Shown here: positions 1-40,911 of the stretch, one piece after another
How positions within the stretch are numbered: position 1 is the first letter of the stretch
How the letters are laid out: every line of letters starts with the position of its first letter
DNA from: Parelaphostrongylus tenuis
Lineage: Eukaryota > Nematoda > Chromadorea > Rhabditida > Metastrongylidae
Direction: 5' to 3'
NCBI GenBank assembly: GCA_019055375.1
Contig: JAHQIW010007234.1
Span: 434,001 to 498,000 of the forward strand
Length of the DNA stretch: 64,000 nt
Notes under the pieces: generated by a model
What the model saw: only the letters and a program-made list of their open reading frames with translations
What the model was told of the DNA's origin: nothing
Databases searched by the model: none
Translations under genes and position numbers: made by a program

Positions 1-284
1 CTATCATATGGAACAAGCTTATGCCGCTTTTGAGCTTTCGACCTACAAAACGACAATGAGAACCACTTGAAGCCTAAAACTGCTGTTTAATTTCTAAACA
101 TAACTAAGTATGCCCAGGATTTCAGCTGGAATACTGCTCGCCAGACCATCGACTTTGTCAAGCACCTAAGGATCTCAAAACATCCTTCCTGTCTTTTGCA
201 ATATCTCACGGTGGCCTCTCGATGTATCGAGTTAGTGCTTCTATCCTCCGAGACATGCGTAATACCAATTTGCCGAGCGCGGAG

Positions 285-375
285 GGACGGAAGGCTTGGT
301 GTGGCCTTGGACGCGAGATTAAACCATCGACCACGCGTGCGTCACACAGCACTCTAACCACTGCATCACAGGGGC
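285..375 (-). repeat. tRNA-derived SINE head, type B
   Basis: Read on the minus strand this stretch has an A-box-like GCAGTGGTTAGAGTGCT and, about 35 nt later, a B-box-like GGTTTAATCTCG. The same arrangement recurs at 6905, 15425, 27875, 43545 and 49955. It lacks a proper acceptor stem and differs between copies, so I read it as a short interspersed element derived from a tRNA, not a functional tRNA gene. Confidence 0.55.
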
Positions 376-879
376 TCACCTGACTAGATTAAAACAATAA
401 CTACAAATCTCCAAATCTGGGAATATTTAATGGGCACATGAGCAATAATGAGGACGATACATACCTCAAAGTCGGTCCATAGGCGATCGCTATCGCGTAG
501 ATCATCTTCACACTCACATCGTTTATTCACGGTGCTTGTGGCGGCGCAATGATGTTCACTTGACATTTTTCTTTCTCTACGAAGGCAACAGACTAGAAAT
601 AGAATAAGAATGGAGGAAAACACCTCGACCGGAAGTTCCCTAAACCCTGTAAAGTGTCTCAGATTAGAAGAGGACGTCGCCTCGCATCATGCAACTGTTG
701 TATGAATTGTTGGCTAGTAGATACCCTCGACGAGAACTCGCGTCGTCTCAAGCACTCATCGGGGCTAAACACCAAAGATTTTCTCTCTTAAATAGTGAAG
801 AATCTCCTCAGAAATCGTCCCAGTCTCCAGAGAACATTCGAAATTATACATCAGAGCACGTTGAGCGGTTTGCAAAACA

Positions 880-962
880 TTTAACCCTGGGCGGGGATCG
901 AACTCGCGTTCCACCTTTGAGAGGAGCGCGTGTTGACACTGGACCATCGAGGCCACCGCTCT
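880..962 (-). repeat. tRNA-derived SINE head, type A
   Basis: On the minus strand it reads AGCGGTGGCCTCGATGG, a tRNA-like middle ending GTGGAACGCGAG, then a B box GTTCGATCCCCGCC. It belongs to a second SINE family whose best copies are at 7993, 8760, 16650, 16866, 41380 and 41534. Pol III promoter boxes are recognisable, but the clover-leaf is imperfect. Confidence 0.6.
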
Positions 963-1570
963 GCTAGCATTCTCTCTTCGTTATTTGCAAATGCGACTAT
1001 TAAGAAGCAGCGGAACATAGAATTCATATAGATTAGGCGTTCGAAATGTTCTCCAAAACCCCAAGCTGCATCTATTGCTTCGCATCTTCAATGTTATAGG
1101 TAAATAAGCATTCCACTTGACTTGTTTTCCCAAATAAATGCATAGAGAGCTTGAGAGTTGAGTAAGAGAAAAACAAAAATAAAAAGAAGACAAAAGGCGG
1201 AGCGAATTCGGTCGTCTTCCTTGTCAGACGGTCGCTGATAAATGCGCTATACAAAGATATATGGCAAAAACGGCTAGTCGTGGACTGATAGCTGCTTGCT
1301 ATGAAGGTTTTAATCGGCTCTGATGAATAAAAAATCAGAGATTAGAGCGGTAATTTTGCCTGAGAAGGAAGATTTCGACGATTCAGGAAGAGAGGCGAAA
1401 GCAGCAATGCGGTGAAACTGGCGGCTGGCCGCGGGCCTCTTGCGCGTAAACAACCATCCTCCACGGACTGACACAGGGAAAGGCACCCAGGCAGTGGCCT
1501 AAATTCACCTCTTGATCTACAAAAGCCACCAACTTGGGAGAAGAGAACTTCTAGAGGATTCTGGAAGAGA

Positions 1571-1578
1571 TGACGTCA
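1571..1578. promoter_or_regulatory. CRE palindrome TGACGTCA
   Basis: A perfect 8-bp cAMP-response/bZIP (CREB/ATF) consensus. A second perfect copy occurs about 500 bp downstream at 2069. Function is inferred only from the motif and its position upstream of smg-1. Confidence 0.35.
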
Positions 1579-2068
1579 CAACGGATGCCCCGACCGATGA
1601 GCAAGAGCGGAGGAGAGGACGAGCGGTGGCACCCCCTCCTACCTTCTCGGTCGGTGTGAGCAAATAAACGATTTCTATGCTCCGCAATGACGGACGACGC
1701 TTCGGTCCGCTAACCGACGGGCGACGTCGTTTGGCGTGTCGTAGCCGAGAGGCTTGTTTATCTCATTTGAATTTCGAGGGTCTTCATAGACGGTCGCGTC
1801 ATAGTTGCTCAATCAGCCCGTTGTTCATTGGTGTTTCTCTTATTTTCTATGGGAATAGGTGTTGAAGTTCAGTTACCCAAGTTTTGGGCGAAATTTAAAT
1901 CGCCTCCGGTTGGAAATATTTTTGAAACTGACTCTTCCTGAACCCCGAGGTCACTAATCAATAATTGTTCCTTCTAAAAATCAGCTGATATAGCGAGTTT
2001 TCTAGATAAATTACTCATCTACCGCTTATTGATTGATATGTTGACCTCGTGGTGCTAGCAATTGGAAA

Positions 2069-2076
2069 TGACGTCA
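2069..2076. promoter_or_regulatory. CRE palindrome TGACGTCA
   Basis: Second perfect bZIP/CREB-type site, about 0.8 kb upstream of the proposed smg-1 ATG at 2884. Confidence 0.35.
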
Positions 2077-2883
2077 GGGCGCATAGATCACAAAAGAAAT
2101 TGTCTAGCCCTCCCTCCGATCTTCAGCTGTTCAGTGTTGCCCTCTACTACGGGAGGTGCCATGGCGTTTCAATGTTTCGACGGTGGACTGCCCCACCCCC
2201 TCCCCCACTGCGCTGTTTGGCAGTCACGTGGGAGCGCCCTTGGTCGGCTATTTTCGAGATCAGTGAGGGGATGCGACCCAACGAGCATTCTTCGTATTCA
2301 TAGGGAAGATCGAATCCTCAAGTAGCAGCCAAAGGAACCCATAAGTTTTCCGTAGGACCTTTGCGGAGGATGAAAGCGAGGAGAGGAGCCGATCCAGGAA
2401 GTGGTGGGATTCCCATAGTGACTCATGATGACGTGTAATTTGATGATAAAGAAATAATTCATTATTTTGGCGGGGTGCCAATCAATATCTCAGCCTGAAA
2501 GGCATAGTTTAGGTTCTTTTGGTTGATAGTCGTTTGTTCTGTTGTCCAATTTTGAGAGGAGCTTACCTGAAAATGATTCCACTGGCGGCAATGTAGGCAT
2601 AGGCTCTCTCCACGCTTATATGTAGCCGTGTTGCTCAGTATTAAGTATCGTCACGTAATCTCGTAGTTAGGTAGATAGATATCGATTGATTAACGGTAAT
2701 TTCGATCACTCATCGGTCGTTCATGCACCATGTGTAGTCAGTTATCCTCGAACAAGTTGATTAATGAATGATTTTAGGTTTAGTTTTGTTGGTTGTTCGA
2801 CCAACTCGCCGCCAACATCATTGCGACATTTTGAAGTATGCGAATTCCATGTGAAAGCTAAGTTTTGAGACGTGGAAACAACG

Positions 2884-34786
<31,903 letters not shown>

Positions 34787-34921
34787 AAATACGCGTCGTC
34801 TCTGGAAAAGTGTTATGGTCTGGTTTTTGCTCATATCTTTTGGTCATTATTCTTATAGGCAGTGCTTTTCTGACTACTTCAATTGTTTGCTTCAATTTGT
34901 TTCAATGTTTGATCGTTTTAG

Positions 34922-35777
34922 AATCTTCTTGTGGCGTTTCGCATTGAGTGCGTTACTGCCGTCGTCTCCATGGCTGGTTGCCCACGACAGATGATTTCGT
35001 TCATCGCCGATCGAGGTCTCTTGTCCCGTCCATGTGAATTCTTCAAAACCATAAGGACGTTACCGTCATGCATGACAGTCTGCGCCGTACATCGTTCGGC
35101 GACCCTGATGCCGTGGTCAGTGTCCTTGTCGCTGAGCTTGTATCAACATCTGGTATAATCGTCTCCCGGTTGATATGACCCAATTTTAATGATACTTTCT
35201 CACTCGTGTTAAAGTAGAATGGGTTGGTGCATTAGACTAAAATAGCTTGGGTTATTACTCAGGAGAAAGCATGCAGCTCAGGACACGACGTCGTCATATT
35301 TTTGGTATTAAGAAAAGTGTCCACGTTAACTAGTAGAGCTTCTCTTTTCCATTCTCAATGCTCTCTGGTTACTTGTACACATTTACAGTATTACTGTTTT
35401 GTAATGTCGGCTCTTTCCATCGCCGTATATCTATTCTCTGTACCTTGCTTTTAGCATTTTTGTCTTTTCTTGTACTAGTGAAAGATTGGTTAGCGATGAC
35501 GAATGTTTATTGTTAATTTATCATTAGCACTAAAATGTGTCTGGTTTGTTGAACTCATTGCGAGAGGATAGAATAATAGTGAATTTTGCAGCTACCTGTC
35601 AATTTCGAAATTTCATTTGCTTGCGTGATTTTCGCAGGCCGGTTTTGTTTACAATCGGACTTGGCTACTACTTGTGGTGTATATGTTCGTTTACTGAAGA
35701 GAACTGGCGCTTTGTATACGGGGAAGTCTGCCTTGTCTTCAAGACTGAGCAGCTCTAAGATTATCGTATTGGGTTAG
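34922..35777 (+). CDS. Unidentified coding segment downstream of smg-1
   Basis: Two exon-like blocks. The first (34922-35152) begins after a CGTTTTAG acceptor and ends at ATCTG|GTATAA; the second (35592 to the stop at 35777) begins after TTTTGCAG. The first reads as AFRIECVTAVVSMAG and IADRGLLSRP in one frame and, from about 35040, as HKDVTVMHDSLRR and FGDPDAVVSVLVAEL in another, so one base appears missing near 35035-35045. The second reads LPVNFEISFACVIFAG then GVYVRLLKRTGALYTG. It is helical with no motif that I recognise. The start is not found. It could be a small gene after smg-1 or a pseudogene; it is not part of SMG-1, which ends at 34786. Confidence 0.35.
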
Positions 35778-37084
35778 AAATTTCTTCTTAAGATACACTT
35801 TGCAGAATCACATTAGTACACGCGCATTTTATGAACGCTAAATCAGGCAGAAGATCATTTTTATTCCACTACAACTATATACATAAAAGTTTTCTGAACG
35901 GTTCAATATGTTCTTAGCGATAAAATGACCCTCATGTCTGGTCTAAATGTCTAGAAGCAGTGAGATCGTTGTATTTTCCTCACTGGTACTACCGTTTGTG
36001 ATGGGTAGTTTCTTCAAGAGGAGTGTCTTGCCAGAGACGAACAAAATTATTTTTGGAAAAATTTGAAAAAAAATGGTGTGGAAACAGTTGATCGGCTGAT
36101 GTCTGATGTAGCATGAGTTGAAGAACCTATTGAATGGCTATAAAGAATTTAGCAGTAGAATACTGGGCGTTCAACTAAACCTATACAGAAGTGTGAGGTT
36201 CAGTTTATACCAGTTAGCATCTTTCTCTACGTCCGAGTTAAGTCAAGCCTCAACATCTTTCCAAATACTAGTCTTTGCGGAAACGTTGAGGCTGTGACAC
36301 AGCTTTGAATATGGCAGATCACGAGACATTCATCAGTACATCGAATCGTCCATGCTAGCTGAAAGTGCCCGTGGGCTCGAACGCTACTATTGTAGCCAGA
36401 TGATTTTCATAATCGTCTCTCATTTTACTTTTTGCGGTTTCTAAAGGCTGTTATACCATCCTCAGATAGCAAATGGTTTTTGGACGTGAATCAAACGCGA
36501 GTTTATGGTTCTGTGAGACGTAATTGTATTCAGGGGAAAGAATTTTTGTTTCTGGAATGAGGCTGCCATACCTCTTGTATTTGTGTAGACATAGCTATGC
36601 TTGCGTACATGGATATATTCAAACATACGCAGTATGTATGCAAGTCCACTGGCCAAAATCTTCAAGTGATTAGAGAGATACACGGTAAGTGGCTAGCTTC
36701 AATAGCTTATCGCTTCTTTATAGAAGACGGGCATACAATCTTAGGATCCAGGTCGAACACTATGGCTATGCAAGTCTTTCCTGGATGCAAATGATCAGAT
36801 TTATGTGAAGGAATGATCGCATCGTCCTGATCTCGAGAAAATTCCAACTTAAAGCCGCTGAGTAAGAGAATGTGGTGAAGGTACTAAGACTTTGTGGCGG
36901 TTCTAGGCTGCCTATAAAAGCACTATGATGGCGATCTGTGTCTAAAACACAGGCAAACGTGAATCTAAATCTTCCAGTCTGCATCTTACCAAACAGACTA
37001 AATAGAGCACATTCGTGCCTAAATTAGTTATACACAGCTTCTGCATTTTCCAAAAAAAAGAAGAATGGTTTTAGCCTAAAACGA

Positions 37085-37133
37085 GGTTGGTACGCCAGGG
37101 CCATACACCGGTGTTTCGGAGGCTCGTCCTCCT
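37085..37133 (-). ncRNA. Hammerhead ribozyme, unit A
   Basis: Minus-strand order: GGGTCA (stem I 5'), CUGACGA, stem II GGAGG-ACGAG-CCUCC, GAAA, palindromic ACACC/GGUGU (stem III), A at the cleavage site, UGGCCC (stem I 3'). Same sequence as unit C. Extent by core: stem I 5' strand near 37144 down to the 3' strand near 37098. Confidence 0.7.
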
Positions 37134-37462
37134 CGTCAGTGACCCCCGCCCCACATTAAGCCCTGCATTATAGCAAGGAGGGAGGCGTATGTGGTAAGTG
37201 GTGATGGCATAGTGTACTATGACACTGGTCCATCACCATCAGTCGATGTTTCGGCTGGTAGACCAAAACTAATCCATTGAATCGACTGTTTTTAAAAACC
37301 TCGTTATAAACATTCAAAATCAAATCCAAAAAAAAAAGAAGAATGGTTTTAGCCTAAAACGAGGTTGGTACGCCAGGGCCATACACCGGTGTTTCGGAGG
37401 CTCGTCCTCCTCGTCACATACGCCTCCCTCCTTGCTATAATGCAGGGCTTAATGTGGGGCGG

Positions 37463-37510
37463 GGGTCACTGACGAGGAGGACGAGCCTCCGAAACACCGG
37501 TGTATGGCCC
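37463..37510 (+). ncRNA. Hammerhead ribozyme, unit C
   Basis: Stem I 5' strand GGGTCA 37463-37468; CTGACGA 37469-37475; stem II GGAGG 37476-37480, loop 37481-37485, CCTCC 37486-37490; GAAA 37491-37494; stem III palindrome ACACCGGTGT 37494-37503; cleavage after A37504; stem I 3' strand TGGCCC 37505-37510 pairs with GGGTCA (one G-U). All core nucleotides of CUGANGA/GAAA/NUH are present. The loopless palindromic stem III suggests cleavage as a dimer. Confidence 0.75.
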
Positions 37511-37664
37511 TGGCGTACCAACCTCGTTTTAGGCTAAAACCATTCTTCTTTTTTTTTGGATTTGATTTTGAATGTTTATAACGAGGTTTTAAAAACAGTC
37601 GATTCAATGAATTAGTTTTTCATTTTCATTCTATTTTGCTACCTCGTAAATCATGAACTACATA

Positions 37665-38455
37665 ACTTATATCGCCAACATCGAGAGGAAAAACTGCAGT
37701 CCTGTAAGATATGCAACTTTTTTTCGAACAACTTTGTTCGTTTTGTTCTAACCTCGCTACTAGAAATCGTTGCTAATGTAAAGGTATTTCGATGTCTCAG
37801 CTATTCAATAAATTGGAGTTTGACATTTGACCCAGTGGTACCTTTAAAAGGAAAGATGCCCAGCTCCATGTCAGTTGCGTACTTGCTAGTTTTTTGAAAA
37901 GCGGCGACAATTCTCCAGTAATTGAAGCAACAGCTTGGAGCCAAGAACATGAGATTTAAAGACATAGTTTAATCTGTGAGGCATCGTAAAAGTATAATGC
38001 AAGTTGTATATCAAAATGTTCATAAGAAAATGCGCAATTCAACGATACCCAAAATCATACATTTTCAATTAGTTGTATGAAACAACCTAATATAATAAAA
38101 TAGCCAGTAGTAGACACTGCCATGCATATTCTTAGTCTCACAGAGTGAACTATGCGCCTAAATCTCATGTTCTTGACTCCAAAGCTGTTGTTTCAATTAC
38201 TGGAGAATTGTCGCCTCTTTTCAAAAAACTAGCAAGTGCGCAACTGACATAGAACTAGGCTTCTTTCCTTCTAAAAGGACCACTGGGTGAAATGTCAAAC
38301 TCCACTTTATTGAATAGCTAAGACATCGAAATACCTTTACATTAGCAACGATTTCCAGTAGCGAGGTTAGACTTGAACCAACAAAGTTGTTCGAAAAAAA
38401 GTTGCATATCTTACAAGACTGCAGTTTTTCCTCTCGATGTTGATGATATAAGTAC
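37665..38455. repeat. Inverted duplication, arms of about 320 bp
   Basis: Arms 37665-37985 and 38133-38455 are inverted copies with scattered substitutions (roughly nine in ten bases alike by eye) and a 150-nt spacer. Both keep an open frame starting near QHREEKLQSCKICNFFSNNF and ending at the same stop after LLVF, with mostly isolated amino-acid changes. This may be the terminal arms of a foldback DNA transposon or a duplicated terminal exon. No flanking duplication was found. Confidence 0.6.
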
Positions 38456-39112
38456 ATTCGCTCCATTTGAAGAGGCATCTCAACAGTTGCAGTTTCGTTG
38501 ATTCGGAGCCCAAGAAAGGACCGCATTCGAGCAGATTCGGAAGCTTGCGGATCGTTAGCAGAAGATCGTGAATAATGATGGTCTTTATTTTAAAGAGTAA
38601 TTATTGTGTCTTTAGTTGGATTTATGTGTGAGCTTGAGTTTTTAGCGGATGTTAAGGAACTTTGCCTCAACCTAATTCTCTGGCTCACCATGCCACCACA
38701 TCTCTCAACGTGTGGAAGTGCTTTGCAGTTTATTCTAAGTCTACATCTGTACTTTCCATCCCATCTATTACGTCGATGATTTTGGATCTTCATTGCAACT
38801 GGAAATGATTTTTCAATCAGTTACCAGCCGAACTATCAGTTAATTATGCCGTTCGGAGATAAGTTTTGTGTGTTCTTGAGTTTAGGATGACCACCACATA
38901 CACTTTGGTATCACTTCCTCTGGGATACTAAAAGCTGGTTTTCCGCAGCAACTGCACCGAAGACCACGTGAATTCGAGCTTTTTGTGAGAACTTCTGCTG
39001 CATAGAAATTATTGATATGTGGTATAAGAGAAGTGAGTAAGGCGCCATAGCATTCCATCAACTGTCGAAACCGATTTTCATGAATTCCCACTTCAAAGTT
39101 TGTTGTGGTCAA
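38456..39112 (-). CDS. Unidentified cysteine-rich protein, three phase-compatible exons
   Basis: Exons about 39110-38902, 38798-38689 and 38582-38456 join with matching phase (1, 0). Product features: a helical FRQLMECYGALLTSLIPHI, then LRCSCCGKPAFSIPEE, then WDGKYRCRLRINCKALPHVERCGG, then IIIHDLLLTIRKLPNLLECG and LQLLRCLFKWS. The paired C-x-C-C and later C/H residues suggest a zinc-binding fold. I do not recognise the family. The 3' exon abuts the inverted duplication, which may have displaced the rest of the gene. The upstream start is not found. Confidence 0.4.
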
Positions 39113-39179
39113 GAGATACAGTTCAATCTGTGTAGATCTACATAAACTAGTTTTTATGGCGATTAGCGCAGTCGGTATT

Positions 39180-39370
39180 GATGCACGATATCAGGGAACA
39201 TGGTGCAGCCTTTCTCCAGCGCTCTCTTATAAGTCCACATTGTGACGCCTCAGCTCGACCATCTCCAACAATTTAACGAGAATGGTCTTGATCAACACTC
39301 TACGACATTCATGACGAAGGCGAAATCTCTAAGCAGCAACCGAAAAAGCACGTGATTTGTACGAAGTTTT
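39180..39370 (+). repeat. Dispersed repeat family R, copy
   Basis: Shares the pattern CTCTACGACATTCATGACGAAGGC-AA-TCTCTAAGCAGCAACC with 46030-46100, 57390-57430 and, more weakly, 2285-2330. See the findings entry. No coding capacity. Confidence 0.4.
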
Positions 39371-40019
39371 TTGTGAACTTTAAAGACGAGTAAGTGAATC
39401 TATGCAAGTACTGAGATTTGCATAGTATATAAGGTGACGAATCATGTAAAAAAAATTTTTTGTTCCCGTTTTTTTTTAGTCTGTTTTGGACAACGACTGA
39501 AAAATTAGAGTCCTCAATTTTCGCTAGTGCCTTACAGCGCCCTACACAGCGTCTTTACTTTTTAAAGTCTCTTCACATAGTAAACTAAGGGTTGTAATTC
39601 TAGGCACTCTGTGTTGAATTCAAATAAATCTCGATGTTGAATTCAGTTACGGCTTTGTCGACATTCTTCCAAAGGATCGTCGACAAGTCCTTCTAATACT
39701 TTGATTAACATGTTTCGGTGACATATGTGGAAGAAGAAACCTGTGTATGTAAGCGATTTGAGAGAAAATATTGAAGGAATTGAAATGGAAGATGGAAGAA
39801 ACATTTTTAGTTCTCCCAAAAGACGGAGGATCTGTGTGCGATTTTATCGCCTGACATAGCAGACTTCACGTTTTCTTTGATTTCAGTCATGAGACATTAA
39901 ACAAATGTTGTTTTCGCTTGAATTGCTGATAATTTTTGAAAACTCGCGAAGTCGATGATCAAAACTAAGCGTGTTAGCAGAACAGACTATTCTTTTCTGT
40001 TCTAACATGTAAGAGATTC

Positions 40020-40250
40020 AACAGCATGGTATTTTTAAAACTTATTTGAGAGTTAAATTACAAAAGAGAATATGAAAAAAGCATTAGTAGCTACAAAACT
40101 TCAGCGACAAGATCGAAGATGCTGTCGTGCTATGCTGCGAGTAATATCGTCTATTCTAAAATTTCGTAATTAAAAGCGGTTTAATTTTTGCAGAAAAGTG
40201 CGCACAAGCAAGTTCGCCTTACGATAATGAAATGTTTTTTCAAGTTCTTT
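40020..40250 (+). repeat. Direct repeat, copy 1 (pair with 41017-41205)
   Basis: Starts ACAGCATGGTATTTTTAAAAC and includes AGCTACAAAACTTxAGCGACAA, GAAGATGCTGTC and GAAATGTTTTTTCA in the same order as the second copy. Confidence 0.6.
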
Positions 40251-40911
40251 TTATATTGAAAAACAAGAATGAGTAAAAATTACTAGAAACTGGTGAGTTA
40301 GTAAAATTACTAAAACTACTTAGAATTACTGAAGTTACTATGTGAGTACTCTTTTTCCAGCACAGACCGCTCTAATCCAAGAAATTTTAGGATGAATAGG
40401 GACTCCGACGAAACGAAAGACGGAGATGAGAAGAGTTATAAACTTATTTATTCCTAGGTTTCCCTTGGCAGAGTGGGAAAGCTAGTATTTTTTGGAAGAA
40501 AATGCGTGAATTTTGATGGCTTTTATTTGAATATAAGTGCTGCCTATAAAATGATCTATCATTTTCGGCCGCGTATTCATTGGATCGTAAAAGTCTCAAT
40601 AAAGTAACGGAAGCAATGATTGAATGCTCGGAAGTACTTAGATGCCCTACCTGTTAATAATCTTATCTCAAAGATTACTCCATAGATTGATTTTCATTTG
40701 AGCAGAATAGGACTCACAACAAATATGTGACATAAAAATTATACGAACACCATCAGACAATGACAATTATTAAAATAATGGCAACAAAGTGGACAGATCA
40801 CATGGTATATTTTACGCAAAATGACTAAGCCTCAAGAAAATAGCACTCGGAGGTGGCCACGATGACGATCACCAGCTGTGCGCTGCAGTGAGAAGACTTT
40901 ACACCAGCTGA

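Larger units (their letters stand above)
1390..2260. other. GC-richer upstream region of smg-1
   Basis: This patch is visibly richer in G and C than the flanks, with CpG-containing runs near 1420-1450, 1590-1640 and 2180-2220, and it carries both TGACGTCA palindromes. It lies 0.6-1.5 kb upstream of the proposed smg-1 start. A promoter role is inference; no transcript evidence is visible. Apart from the SINE heads I see no gene in 1-2883. Confidence 0.3.
37040..37617. mobile_element. Retrozyme-like element with hammerhead ribozymes
   Basis: Three copies of one unit: A (minus, 37046-37170), B (minus, about 37264-37416) and C (plus, about 37416-37617). Units A and B are direct repeats on the minus strand, offset by 278 nt at their cleavage positions; C is an inverted copy joined head to head with B at 37414-37417, where B lost its 5' end. 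A and C contain a complete hammerhead fold. There is no open frame. Non-autonomous retrozymes of plants and animals have just this form: two or more hammerhead-bearing repeats a few hundred nt apart, whose transcript self-cleaves to monomers that are circularised. Assignment to that class is inference from structure. Confidence 0.7.

Noticed and set aside
37363..37416. Third active hammerhead (unit B)
   Set aside because: The rearrangement junction changed CUGACGA to GUGACGA and removed the stem I strand, so an essential core base is lost.
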